A model generated the notes under the pieces. The model searched no databases and was not told the DNA's origin. It saw only the letters and a list, made by a program, of their open reading frames with translations. The position numbers and the translations under genes were made by a program. Shown here one piece after another: positions 26,562 through 35,270 of a stretch of 47,352 nt of DNA (position 1 is the stretch's first letter; each line of letters opens with the position of its first letter). Source of the DNA: an uncultured Bacteroidales bacterium (lineage in GTDB: Bacteria; Bacteroidota; Bacteroidia; Bacteroidales; Bacteroidaceae); the NCBI GenBank assembly GCA_945836755.1, contig CAMAMB010000014.1, positions 1 through 47,352 on the forward strand, in the 5' to 3' direction.

Positions 26562-27191
26562 ATGTCAGCACTCATCAACTTCGTACTGGCCAACCTCAAC
26601 TATTGGTGGGTCTTCGTGTTCATGACCATCGAGAGTTCGTTCATCCCGTTTCCGAGCGAGGTGGTAGTGCCCCCCGCGGCCTACCTCTCCATGACGCCCG
26701 ACAGCCCGCTCCACATCGTACTCGTGGTGTTGGTGGCCACCCTTGGCGCCGACGCGGGCGCCCTCATCAACTACGGTCTGGCTCGCTGGTTAGGCCGTCC
26801 GCTGGTCTACCGCTTTGCCGACAGCCGTTTGGGCCACCTCTGCCTCATCGACCGCGCCAAGGTGGAGCATGCCGAGACCTACTTTCGCGACCATGGTGCC
26901 GCCTCCACCTTCTTCGGCCGTCTCATCCCCGCCGTGCGCCAGCTCATCAGCATACCCGCCGGTCTGTCGGGCATGAAGGTGGGTACCTTCCTGCTCTACA
27001 CCAGTCTGGGCGCCGGCATCTGGAACAGCGTGCTGGCCTTCTTAGGCTACCTCATCTACACGCAGCTGCCTGCCGGCTCCACCCGCGAAGTGGCCGACAT
27101 GGCCACCCGCTACAGCCACGAGATAGGCTACGCCATTGGCGCTCTGGCCGTGGTGGTGGTGGGCTACCTCATCTATAAGGCCCGCCAATGA
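26562..27191 (+). CDS. DedA family membrane protein
   Basis: A 209-aa inner-membrane protein of the DedA/SNARE-associated (VTT) family, whose members act in undecaprenyl-phosphate or phospholipid translocation and membrane homeostasis. Visible features are an N-terminal membrane segment with 'FMTIESSFIPFPSEVVVPPA', the family's 'E-x-x-x-P-x-P-x-E' region; a second hydrophobic block around 'LVVLVATLGADAGALINYGL'; the conserved 'FFGRLIPAVRQLISIPAGLS' around residues 123-142, with the Arg-rich amphipathic hairpin; and two C-terminal membrane segments. Length is typical. ATG 26562 was chosen because the upstream frame is proline-rich noise before the promoter. The stop overlaps the start of the DUF3316 gene by ATGA, suggesting translational coupling. 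Confidence 0.9.
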   Translation: MSALINFVLANLNYWWVFVFMTIESSFIPFPSEVVVPPAAYLSMTPDSPLHIVLVVLVATLGADAGALINYGLARWLGRPLVYRFADSRLGHLCLIDRAKVEHAETYFRDHGAASTFFGRLIPAVRQLISIPAGLSGMKVGTFLLYTSLGAGIWNSVLAFLGYLIYTQLPAGSTREVADMATRYSHEIGYAIGALAVVVVGYLIYKARQ

Positions 27192-28075
27192 AGACCGTCG
27201 CCACACCCGCAGCCCCACCCCCGGCGCGCCACCGCCTGCCGACGGCAGCCGTGGCCCTGCTCGCCGCGCTTGTCGGGCTGCCCCTGAGCACCCTGGCATC
27301 TACGCCCGAGGCCGACACCCGGCCCGACAGCTGCCGCCTCGACACACGCAGGGCGACGGAGCAACAGTGGCTCTACGGCATAGGCCGGGCCAATGTGCTC
27401 GACACCTATCTCTCGCCCCTCGAATATACCGGCACCGACGTGGCCATAGCCAAACGCACGGAGCGCCTCGCACGCTGGGGACGCGGCCACGTGACCACCC
27501 ACGCCTACTACTCGGGCCACTTTGCCTACGTCAAGTCGCCCACCGACGACGGCAAGGAGTGGGACGGCGAACTTACCGCCTCGGGCGGCTGGCTCTACAA
27601 CCTGCGGCCCTCCGGCCACTGGCGCATAGGCGTAGGCGGTCTCATGGAGCTCACCACCGGCTTCACCTACAACCTGCGCGGCACCAACAACCCCGCCCAA
27701 GGACGCTTGGGCACAGCCCTGCTGCTCTCAGCATTGGCCGAATACAGCTTCACCCTGCGGCGCAGGACGGCTGTGGCACGCCTCACCATAGACAGCCCCA
27801 TGGCAGGCGTGCAGTTCGCCCCCGAATACGGCCAGTCGTACTACGAAATATTCTCCTTGGGCCACAGCGACGGCGTGGTCCGCTTTACCCACCCCGGCAA
27901 CGCCCCCTCGTGCCGTCTGACCGCCACCGTGCAGCTGCCCCTGCGCGCCAGCCACCTCACCCTCGGCTATACCGGCGACGTGAGGCAGTCGCGGCTCAAC
28001 CACCTCAAACGCCACGCCTGGCGCAACTGCTTCATGATAGGCTACACACGCTCGCTATACGTGGTGAGACGCTGA
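27188..28075 (+). CDS. DUF3316 family protein, probable outer membrane barrel
   Basis: A 295-aa protein with a signal peptide (hydrophobic 'AAVALLAALVGLPLSTLAST' after a basic start). It matches the Bacteroidales DUF3316 family, with the hallmark 'YGIGRANVLDTYLSPLEYTG' near residue 62. Amphipathic strands such as 'WRIGVGGLMELTTGFTYNLR', 'LLLSALAEYSFTLRRR' and 'CFMIGYTRSLYVV' suggest an outer-membrane barrel. The function of DUF3316 is not known. The start ATG overlaps the dedA stop by 4 bases (ATGA), so the two are coupled, and the metzincin gene begins 53 bases downstream. Coupling of an envelope protein to DedA hints at a membrane-assembly role, but this is inference. Confidence 0.78.
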   Translation: MKTVATPAAPPPARHRLPTAAVALLAALVGLPLSTLASTPEADTRPDSCRLDTRRATEQQWLYGIGRANVLDTYLSPLEYTGTDVAIAKRTERLARWGRGHVTTHAYYSGHFAYVKSPTDDGKEWDGELTASGGWLYNLRPSGHWRIGVGGLMELTTGFTYNLRGTNNPAQGRLGTALLLSALAEYSFTLRRRTAVARLTIDSPMAGVQFAPEYGQSYYEIFSLGHSDGVVRFTHPGNAPSCRLTATVQLPLRASHLTLGYTGDVRQSRLNHLKRHAWRNCFMIGYTRSLYVVRR

Positions 28076-28128
28076 GACCACGGCTGGCGTCCGTCCGCCA
28101 TGTACACAAACTCCACCCATTGATACTG

Positions 28129-31100
28129 ATGAAGAAAACCCTCCTGCTGAGCCTCCTGCTGCTCACCCTCCCCGCCCTTCGCCCCTTAGGGCTGCACGCA
28201 CAGCATCACGAGTGCTGCCTCGTCAGGCCCACCGGCATAGACTCTATACGCTACCAGCGCTTTCTGCAAGGCGCGGCCGAAGCCCAACAACGGCGGCAAG
28301 CCATCAAGGGCAAGAGCCTGCCCGGCCTGACAAGCAACGTCATCTACAACAATGGCGAGGTCTACCAGTTTCGCGTGGCCCTCTGTCTCATCCCCGGCGT
28401 GCTCGACCAGTTCAACGACACCGAGGGCAACTTCAGCATGGACCTCGTGAAGAAGTGGTGGGACGCCACCGAGGCCACCCTGCAGAGCTACTACCGCCGC
28501 GACGTAGGCATCGACATACAACTCGTAAAGGACGAGCGCCTCGTGTTACAGGAGAACAACACGGGATACGACCTCTACTACAACGGGCTGCCTAACTTCA
28601 CCAAGGCCACGGCCATGATCAACAACCTCATAGGCGAAGACAACTACGACGTGGGGCTGCTCATCACCCCCGCCGTGGGAAGCCTGCAAGGACAAGCCTC
28701 CCAGGGAGGCGCCACCTCACGCTACTCAAAAGCCTCCGGCTTCGCCGTGGTACACGCCACCACCATCGCCCACGAAATGGGCCACCTCTTCGGCTGCCCA
28801 CACACCCACGAACGCTACGACGCCGACTACACAGAACCCGGACAGGGACAGAGCATCATGAGCTACGGCTACCCGCGCAACTTCTTCGCCCTGAGCAGCA
28901 TACGAACCATGCGCAACCTGCTGAAGAACCTCAACATCTACACCAACGCCGACCGCACGGAGAAAGACCTCAGCCGCAACACCGACACAGAGGGCACCAA
29001 CATCATCTACGCCTATAACGAAAGCGTCGAGCAGCCACAGCTGCAACGTGAGCTGATACGCCGGGAGTACACCGTCACACGCGGCTCGAGCTACCAGTTC
29101 TACCTGCCCCTCGCCAACGAGGCCGACGACGCCGAAAACCCCACCCTCTACGCCGCCCACGCCTTCGACATAGGCACCGAACTCTCCAACAACAGCTTCA
29201 AACCCATAGAAGCCCCCACGACAAGCAACTGCGTGATGTACCAGACACGCTACCGCAACCCCGCAGAACTGGCCGGCAACGCCCCCGAAAGCGACTGGGT
29301 AGAACCCTACACCAACGCCGCACGCACGGGTCTCTTCACCTACATGCTCGGCGCCCACCGGCAGTCAGTCTACGACACCGAGCTGAGCAAGATACGCATT
29401 GTAGAAGGCGAGCCCTTCAGCGCCAGCCTCACCTCGCCCGGCAACAGCACCCTCTTCCGCTGGGGACGGGAGTTCACCCTGGCATGGACCCCGCAGACCG
29501 AGCTATACGGCGAAGAAAGCAAGGTGCGCATACGCCTCTCGACCGACTTCGGACAGACCTACCCCTACATCGTGGCCGACAATCTGCCCAACACAGGCAC
29601 GTGGACAGGCATCTTCCCCTACATCACCATAGGGAGAGTGCCCTATTACAACTATAGCGACCTCGTCACCGGCGGCACCTTCAAGGTCGAGATCATCGGC
29701 GAAGCCGTCTACGGCGTGACCCACAACTACGCCCCCTACTACTGGAACGGCGGCACCTACGTGTGCACCGGCGGCTTCAGCCTCGACAGCTCCAACGCCC
29801 GCTACCTCTTCCGCGAGAAAGACACGGGAGCCGACGCACCCGCCCCCTACGTCAGAGTGAAAAGCCGCAGTGAGATACCCGCCACCATGCCCGAACTCGT
29901 GGCCTACCGCTCCACCTCCACCGCCACCTCGTACGCCTCCACCGCCAAGGAGACCGAAGAGGGACGCCTCGTCAGACGAACCTGGACAGCCACCATCAGC
30001 GGCACGCCCTACACCTACACACAGATATTCGAACTGCCCGAACCCGTAGCGGAGGACGCAGCGACCGTCAAAGACCTCAACGACGTGGCCGCAGAGATGG
30101 CAGACCTCATGCGCCATGAGGGAGAGCCCGGCTACCCCCTGCCCACCCTCGACGTGTACAAGGAATTCAAGACACAATACCTGAAAGTGTACGACGAAGA
30201 GGGCCACCTGCGCACCAACTACGACACCGACGCCGCACAGCAGCTCATAGAAGCCCTCGACAACCTCAGAGACATCGGCGACGCCGACATCGTCTACCCC
30301 ACCACCGGACGCTACCTGCTGCGCAGCTATCAGGCAGCCCCCGCCCCTACCCCCTACTTCTACTACCACCGGGCCAACGACGACGAGGCCGCAGAGACCT
30401 GGACCGCCACACAGGCCGAAGCCACGGCGCTACAGGTGACAGCAAGCGGCGGAAGCTACTACCTCAAAGACGACCTGGGACGCTTGCCCTACTTGGACGG
30501 CATGACCAACACGTACAACGACTTCGGCCTGCGCCGAGGGTACACCTGGGGCAGCTTCGCCCTCATCAACCACACCCTCTGGCTGGCACAGCTGAGCCGC
30601 TCGGGTAACACCTTCAGTCTCAACTACCACTACGCCGACTCACCCAAGGGCTATCTCTGCAATAACAACAACAATGTCATCGTATCTACCGACTTCCAGT
30701 TTGTGCCCATAGCCGACGCCGCTGACACACCGGCCACACAACGCTTCTACCGCCTGCGCTCACGCGCCACACAGAAGTATCTCACCCTGCCCGCCAACCT
30801 GGCCACCAACACCGACCTGCGCCTGGCCTCCACGCCCACGGAACAAAACATCTTCATGCTCCGCGACAACCAGCTCCTGGCCTACGCCACAGGCTACTAC
30901 GTGGACGGGACACGCCACGCCGCCATAGGACAGGCAGGCACCTTCACCCTCACACCCCATGCCACCGAGGCCGACTGCTACACCATAGAGACGGCAGGCA
31001 GCTACCTGAAGGCCGGCAGCGAAGGACTGCAGACCACCAACGCCACCACCGACGCCACCACCGCCTGGGAGTTTGTGGAGGTGAAGACGCTGCCCGTCAG

Positions 31101-31653
31101 CGTATCGGCCGCCGGCTACTCCACCCTCTACAGCCCCATGGCCCTACAACTGCCCGCCACACTGAAGGCATACGCCGCCACCTACATGGCCTCGACCGAA
31201 AAACTGCAACTGACGGAGGTGGAAAGCACCATACCGGCCGACGAAGCCCTCATACTCAAGGGAGAAAAAGGCACCTACCTCTTAGACGTAACCACCGCCA
31301 CGACCACAGCACCGGCCAGCCAGCTCTCAGGCACCTACCACACCACCGCCGCCACGGAAGGGCTCTACACCCTGCAGAACGGTGCCCAAGGCATCGCCTT
31401 CTACCGCTACGGATATGCAGATAGCGGCTCGGTGAGCGGACTTACGCTCAAAGGCTTCAAGGCATACCTCGAGCTGCCAGCCAACGTGCAGAGCGCCGCC
31501 TTGGAATTCAGCTTCGACCAGACCCAGACAGGCATCGACCACAGCCACGCCGCAGAGCGGGAAGCCGCAGTCTACGACCTCAGCGGACGTCGCGTAAGCC
31601 GACCCGGAAAGGGATGCTACATCGTGAACGGCAAAAAGGTGATGGTGCGCTGA
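28129..31653 (+). CDS. Large secreted metzincin-type zinc metalloprotease
   Basis: A 1174-aa secreted protease. Signal peptide (about 1-25, 'KKTLLLSLLLLTLPAL'). The catalytic domain (about 55-275) holds the extended zinc motif 'HEMGHLFGCPH' (His215, Glu216, His219, His225) and a Met-turn at Met244 in 'SIMSYGY', the metzincin pattern seen in reprolysin-like (M12B-like) enzymes. A beta-sandwich (about 430-560) with 'KVRIRLSTDFGQTYPYIVAD' follows, then a helical segment. Ricin-like repeats (about 720-990) come next. A C-terminal module with 'LQLTEVESTIPADEALILKG' precedes the terminal motif 'VYDLSGRRV...CYIVNGKKVMVR'. ATG 28129 gives the signal peptide; the longer open frame upstream overlaps two other genes. 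A 64-aa gene follows after 92 bases. Substrate unknown. Confidence 0.87.
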   Translation: MKKTLLLSLLLLTLPALRPLGLHAQHHECCLVRPTGIDSIRYQRFLQGAAEAQQRRQAIKGKSLPGLTSNVIYNNGEVYQFRVALCLIPGVLDQFNDTEGNFSMDLVKKWWDATEATLQSYYRRDVGIDIQLVKDERLVLQENNTGYDLYYNGLPNFTKATAMINNLIGEDNYDVGLLITPAVGSLQGQASQGGATSRYSKASGFAVVHATTIAHEMGHLFGCPHTHERYDADYTEPGQGQSIMSYGYPRNFFALSSIRTMRNLLKNLNIYTNADRTEKDLSRNTDTEGTNIIYAYNESVEQPQLQRELIRREYTVTRGSSYQFYLPLANEADDAENPTLYAAHAFDIGTELSNNSFKPIEAPTTSNCVMYQTRYRNPAELAGNAPESDWVEPYTNAARTGLFTYMLGAHRQSVYDTELSKIRIVEGEPFSASLTSPGNSTLFRWGREFTLAWTPQTELYGEESKVRIRLSTDFGQTYPYIVADNLPNTGTWTGIFPYITIGRVPYYNYSDLVTGGTFKVEIIGEAVYGVTHNYAPYYWNGGTYVCTGGFSLDSSNARYLFREKDTGADAPAPYVRVKSRSEIPATMPELVAYRSTSTATSYASTAKETEEGRLVRRTWTATISGTPYTYTQIFELPEPVAEDAATVKDLNDVAAEMADLMRHEGEPGYPLPTLDVYKEFKTQYLKVYDEEGHLRTNYDTDAAQQLIEALDNLRDIGDADIVYPTTGRYLLRSYQAAPAPTPYFYYHRANDDEAAETWTATQAEATALQVTASGGSYYLKDDLGRLPYLDGMTNTYNDFGLRRGYTWGSFALINHTLWLAQLSRSGNTFSLNYHYADSPKGYLCNNNNNVIVSTDFQFVPIADAADTPATQRFYRLRSRATQKYLTLPANLATNTDLRLASTPTEQNIFMLRDNQLLAYATGYYVDGTRHAAIGQAGTFTLTPHATEADCYTIETAGSYLKAGSEGLQTTNATTDATTAWEFVEVKTLPVSVSAAGYSTLYSPMALQLPATLKAYAATYMASTEKLQLTEVESTIPADEALILKGEKGTYLLDVTTATTTAPASQLSGTYHTTAATEGLYTLQNGAQGIAFYRYGYADSGSVSGLTLKGFKAYLELPANVQSAALEFSFDQTQTGIDHSHAAEREAAVYDLSGRRVSRPGKGCYIVNGKKVMVR

Positions 31654-31745
31654 CACTGCCTCGGGCTTGCCCCCGACACCGCGCCGGGAGCAAGCCACCC
31701 ACACCTATATATAATGTATATACCCCCAGACAACGACACCCACAC

Positions 31746-31940
31746 ATGAAAAGACGCCCATACACCGCCCCCGCCATCACGGACCTCTGTCTGCTCAGTG
31801 CCACCTCCTGCCCCCTGGCCTCGTCAGGCGGCTCGGGAGGAATGGGAGTGCTGCCCGACTACGGCACCGACCAGCTGAGCAACTCACGCGAAGCCCCGAC
31901 GGCCACCCACGAAGAAGGCCACGCAGAACCAAACTGGTAG
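31746..31940 (+). CDS. Small protein (64 aa), partner of the metzincin protease
   Basis: ATG 31746, 92 bases after the metzincin gene and 107 before the S41 gene. The product begins 'MKRRPYTAPAITDLCLLSAT', then 'SCPLASSGGSGG', then 'DYGTDQLSNSR', and ends in '...EEGHAEPNW'. It has the same order of elements as the small proteins at 8416 and 16074: basic start, aromatic and Ala-Pro, hydrophobic stretch to Ser-Gly, [L/Y]SN-x-[R/K], and Trp near the terminus. Here 'RRPYTAP' closely echoes 'RRTYVAP' of the 74-aa member. No recognised domain. The start is supported by similarity among the three and by the unrelated sequence upstream. Confidence 0.7.
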   Translation: MKRRPYTAPAITDLCLLSATSCPLASSGGSGGMGVLPDYGTDQLSNSREAPTATHEEGHAEPNW

Positions 31941-32047
31941 CCACACACAGGACAACCAACAACAAGACCCGCCGGCCCTACCCCACGACCGAAGAAGCCA
32001 CCCGCCAACTGTCCGACAAAGACCTACACCCCACTCGCCACCCCAAC

Positions 32048-33079
32048 GTGAGACACACCACCCTCATACTCATACTCACACTCTGCCTCACTGCCCTGAC
32101 CGGCTGTGTGACAGAAGACGTGCCCGACAACACACGACAAGGCAACTTCAGCGCCCTGTGGACGACCCTCGACACACGCTACTGCTTCTTCACCTACAAG
32201 GCCGAAGAGTATGGCCTCGACTGGAACGAGGTGCGCAGCCGCTACGCCCCGCGCATAGACGAAGGCATGACCGACCGACAACTCTTCGAAGTGATGGCCG
32301 AGATGACCTACGAGCTGCGCGACGGCCACGTCAACCTCTACGCAGCCCACGACGTGGCACGCTACGGCCGCTGGTACGACGACTTCCCCCTCAACTACTC
32401 AGACTCGCTCGAACGCAAATACCTGGGACGGGCCGAGGAATACGCCGTGGCCGCAGGGCTCAAGTACCGCGTGCTCGACGACAACATAGGCTACGTGCGC
32501 TGCGCCACCTTCGAACTGCTCTTCGGCGAAGGCAATGTGAGCGAAGTGATGACGGCCTTAGCCATGTGTGACGGCCTCATCATAGACGTGCGCCACAACG
32601 GAGGAGGCCTGCTGACAGCCGCCGAGCGCTTAGCCTCCGCCTTCATCAACGAGAAGACAGTGGGCGGCTACATCTACCACAAGACAGGGCCGGGGCACGA
32701 CGACTTCAGCAGCCCCGAGGCCATCGAAATCACCCCGCACGCAGGCCAGCGCTGGCAGAAACCCGTGGCCGTGCTCACCAACCGCCACACCTTCTCGGCC
32801 GCCAACACGTTTGTGATGTACCTCAAAGGGCTGCCACAGGTGACCATCATAGGCGACCGCACCGGCGGCGGCGCAGGCCTGCCCTTCAGCAGCGAACTGC
32901 CCAACGGCTGGAGCCTCCGCTTCTCGGCCTGCCCCATGGTGGACAGACAGGGACAGCACACGGAGATGGGCATAGACCCCGACATCAAGGTGGACATCAC
33001 CACCGAAGACTACACCCGCTCCGTCGACACCATCATAGAAACTGCCCGCAAGCACCTCCGGCAACAGGCCGGCCTTTAA
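32048..33079 (+). CDS. S41 family peptidase, lipoprotein
   Basis: A 343-aa lipoprotein of the S41 (tail-specific/tricorn-core) serine peptidase family. It has a type II signal with lipobox 'LTGC' (Cys about residue 20). An N-terminal helical region 'FSALWTTLDTRYCFF...EYGLDWNEV' is followed by the S41 core: 'MTYELRDGHVNLY', 'GLIIDVRHNGGGLLTAAERL', the probable nucleophile Ser in 'NRHTFSAANTFVMYL' (about residues 242-256), then 'IIGDRTGGGAGLPFSSELPN'. No PDZ domain is obvious. The start is GTG 32048, and no ATG fits upstream in this frame. It may be transcribed with the metzincin and small-protein genes. Likely located in the periplasm or at the outer membrane. Confidence 0.87.
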   Translation: MRHTTLILILTLCLTALTGCVTEDVPDNTRQGNFSALWTTLDTRYCFFTYKAEEYGLDWNEVRSRYAPRIDEGMTDRQLFEVMAEMTYELRDGHVNLYAAHDVARYGRWYDDFPLNYSDSLERKYLGRAEEYAVAAGLKYRVLDDNIGYVRCATFELLFGEGNVSEVMTALAMCDGLIIDVRHNGGGLLTAAERLASAFINEKTVGGYIYHKTGPGHDDFSSPEAIEITPHAGQRWQKPVAVLTNRHTFSAANTFVMYLKGLPQVTIIGDRTGGGAGLPFSSELPNGWSLRFSACPMVDRQGQHTEMGIDPDIKVDITTEDYTRSVDTIIETARKHLRQQAGL

Positions 33080-33351
33080 GGAAGAGCCGCGCGACACAGA
33101 ACGCCCCCACTGAAGAGCCCGCCCGTCACCCACGGCTCCGCACCCACAGCGACACACCGCCACACCCACGGAGAGACACATCCACCCACGGCGAAACACC
33201 GCCGCACCACCGCTACCCGGCATGGACGCAAAGCCCCACGCCGCCCGGCCACCAAGGGACACAACAACCAAAGAGACAGCCCCGGGGCATAAAACTTCGC
33301 ACGATTTGGTGAAAAACAGCCCACGCCCTTCCGTTCTTCCAAAATATTTGC
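33080..33351. other. Intergenic, no gene seen
   Basis: C- and A-rich stretch with loose repeats of 'cacccacgg' (33120-33200). No credible coding frame and no clear terminator for the S41 gene. It becomes AT-richer from about 33290, approaching the leu promoter. Confidence 0.5.
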
Positions 33352-33359
33352 TACTTTTG
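33352..33359 (+). promoter_or_regulatory. -7 promoter box of the leucine operon
   Basis: TACTTTTG matches TAnnTTTG exactly. It sits 26 bases before the leader-peptide start and 246 bases before leuA, leaving room for an attenuator in the transcript. Confidence 0.65.
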
Positions 33360-33384
33360 CGGCAACGTTAACCACCCGCCACAG

Positions 33385-33453
33385 ATGAAGAGCCGTTCCT
33401 TCTTCCGACTTAGCAGCCTGATTATCCTGCGTGCTCAGGGCACGCGGAAGTGA
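33385..33453 (+). CDS. Candidate leader peptide of the leucine operon (22 aa)
   Basis: ATG 33385 to TGA 33453 encodes a 22-residue peptide containing 'FFRLSSLIILR'. Three Leu and two Ile codons lie within seven codons (33409-33429). It begins about 20 bases after the expected transcription start and precedes leuA. Length, position and Leu/Ile content are what ribosome-mediated attenuation of branched-chain amino acid operons requires. Too short for routine gene calling. Inference, but the agreement of promoter, peptide and downstream operon is strong. Confidence 0.7.
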   Translation: MKSRSFFRLSSLIILRAQGTRK

Positions 33454-33549
33454 CGGCATGGCTTGTATGAAGAGCGTGGCTTCGTGGCAACATATCCCCG
33501 ACCCATATAGTCCTCACTTCCCTTATCGGATTTGAGGCTTCATTTTTTG
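33429..33549 (+). promoter_or_regulatory. Candidate attenuator region upstream of leuA
   Basis: Pairings seen: GCGTGC/GCACGC (33429-33434 with 33440-33445), overlapping the leader end; GGAAGTGA (33446-33453, covering the leader stop) with TCACTTCC (33514-33521), a possible antiterminator; and CCTCA (33512-33516) with TGAGG (33533-33537) plus inner TCC/GGA, followed by six T at 33543-33548, a possible but weak terminator. The last two are mutually exclusive. Stalling at the Leu/Ile codons would favour read-through into leuA. Confidence 0.5.
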
Positions 33550-33604
33550 TAGCATCATCACGCTACCCACACATTGTATTATCGCAAAAACTAACGCACC
33601 CCCT

Positions 33605-35113
33605 ATGAGCGACAGACTGTACATATTTGACACCACCCTGCGCGACGGCGAACAAGTGCCCGGTTGCCAGCTCAACACCGTCGAGAAGATACAAGTGGCC
33701 AAGCAGCTGGAGGCCCTCGGCGTAGACGTCATCGAAGCAGGCTTCCCCATCTCGAGCCCCGGCGACTTCAACAGCGTCATCGAGATATCCAAGGCCGTCA
33801 CCTGGCCTACCATCTGCGCCCTGACACGCGCCGTGGAGAAAGACATCGACTGCGCCGCCGAAGCCCTGAAATACGCCAAGCGCAAACGCATACACACCGG
33901 CATAGGCACCAGCGACAGCCACATACGCTACAAGTTTAACTCCACCCGCGAGGAAATCATCGAACGGGCCGTGGCCGCCGTGAAATACGCCCGCCGCTAC
34001 GTGGACGACGTGGAATTCTACGCCGAAGACGCCGGACGTACCGACAACGAGTATCTGGCACGCGTGGTCGAAGCTGTCATCAAGGCCGGAGCCACCGTCG
34101 TCAACATACCCGACACCACCGGCTACTGCCTGCCCCACGAGTACGGCGCCAAAATTAAATACCTGATGGACCACGTCGACGGCATCGACCGAGCCATCAT
34201 CTCCACACACTGCCACAACGACCTCGGCATGGCCACCGCCTGCACCCTCGAAGGCATTCTCAACGGCGCACGACAGGCCGAGGTGACCATCAACGGCATT
34301 GGAGAGCGAGCCGGCAATACCTCGGAAGAGGAAATCGCCATGATACTCAAGTGTCACCACCTCGACATACAGACTAACATCAACACCCGCAAGATAGCCT
34401 CCACCAGCCGCATGATCAGCTCACTCATGAACATGCCCGTGCAGCCCAACAAGGCCATCGTGGGACGCAACGCCTTCGCCCACTCCAGCGGCATACACCA
34501 GGACGGCGTGCTCAAAAACGTGGAGACCTACGAAATCATCAACCCCAAGGACGTAGGTATAGACGATAACTCCATCATACTCACCGCACGCTCGGGACAC
34601 GCCGCACTGAAGCACCGCCTCGAAGTGCTCGGCATCAGCCTCGACGAAGAAAAGCTCAACGACATCTACGCCCGCTTCCTCGACCTGGCCGACAAGAAGA
34701 AGGAAGTGACCGACGACGACATCCTCGTGCTCGCAGGAGCTGAACGCGCCGCCTCACACCACATCAAGCTGGACTACCTGCAGGTGACCAGCGGCTGCGG
34801 CGTACGCCCCATGGCCGCCATCTCCATCGACATAGCCGGCGAGAAGTTTCAGGCTGCCGCTGAAGGCAACGGCCCCGTGGACGCAGCCATCAACGCGCTC
34901 AAAATCATCATTCGCCGCGAGATGACACTCAAGGAGTTTACCATCCAGGCCATCAACCGAGGCTCCAACGACGTGGGCAAGGTGCACATGCAGGTAGAAT
35001 ACAACGGCTCCGTCTATTACGGCTTCGGCGCCAACACCGACATCGTGGCCGCCAGCGTGGAAGCCTACATCGACGCCATCAACAAGTTCCCCGCCAGCCT
35101 CGGCAAGGCCTAA
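33605..35113 (+). CDS. leuA: 2-isopropylmalate synthase
   Basis: A 502-aa enzyme catalysing the first committed step of leucine synthesis, condensing 2-oxoisovalerate with acetyl-CoA. The N-terminal TIM barrel starts '[19 protein letters not shown]', with the metal Asp in 'DTTLRDGEQ' and the 'HCHNDLGMA' metal-His motif around residues 201-209. '[19 protein letters not shown]' is also conserved. The C-terminal regulatory domain (about 390-502), with '[20 protein letters not shown]' and '[20 protein letters not shown]', is the leucine-feedback module. Length fits the family. It is the first gene of the operon, after the candidate attenuator; a 157-base gap with a 21-bp minisatellite separates it from leuC. 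Confidence 0.95.
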   Translation: MSDRLYIFDTTLRDGEQVPGCQLNTVEKIQVAKQLEALGVDVIEAGFPISSPGDFNSVIEISKAVTWPTICALTRAVEKDIDCAAEALKYAKRKRIHTGIGTSDSHIRYKFNSTREEIIERAVAAVKYARRYVDDVEFYAEDAGRTDNEYLARVVEAVIKAGATVVNIPDTTGYCLPHEYGAKIKYLMDHVDGIDRAIISTHCHNDLGMATACTLEGILNGARQAEVTINGIGERAGNTSEEEIAMILKCHHLDIQTNINTRKIASTSRMISSLMNMPVQPNKAIVGRNAFAHSSGIHQDGVLKNVETYEIINPKDVGIDDNSIILTARSGHAALKHRLEVLGISLDEEKLNDIYARFLDLADKKKEVTDDDILVLAGAERAASHHIKLDYLQVTSGCGVRPMAAISIDIAGEKFQAAAEGNGPVDAAINALKIIIRREMTLKEFTIQAINRGSNDVGKVHMQVEYNGSVYYGFGANTDIVAASVEAYIDAINKFPASLGKA

Positions 35114-35116
35114 CCA

Positions 35117-35200
35117 CACACCGCGACGACCAGCCTGCACACCGCGACGACCAGCCTGCACACCGCGACGACCGGCCTGCACACCGCGACGACCGGCTAC
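35117..35200. repeat. 21-bp minisatellite between leuA and leuC (four units)
   Basis: Units of 21 bases beginning CACACCGCGACGACC start at 35117, 35138, 35159 and 35180; the last is slightly diverged at its end. It begins 3 bases after the leuA stop, inside the operon, so it would be transcribed. Confidence 0.8.
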
Positions 35201-35270
35201 ACATCGGCCCAGACTATCCACAAAGCATCATACTCACACCCAGCACACTACTCAACTCCCCTAAACCGTC

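Noticed and set aside
27136-28128. 331-codon extension ahead of the metzincin protease
   Set aside because: Overlaps the dedA end and the whole DUF3316 gene in another frame; basic, Pro/Arg/His-rich noise.
34754-35221. Minus-strand frame with AGRRGVQ repeats
   Set aside because: Antisense to the leuA 3' end and the minisatellite; the seven-residue repeat is only a consequence of the 21-bp period.
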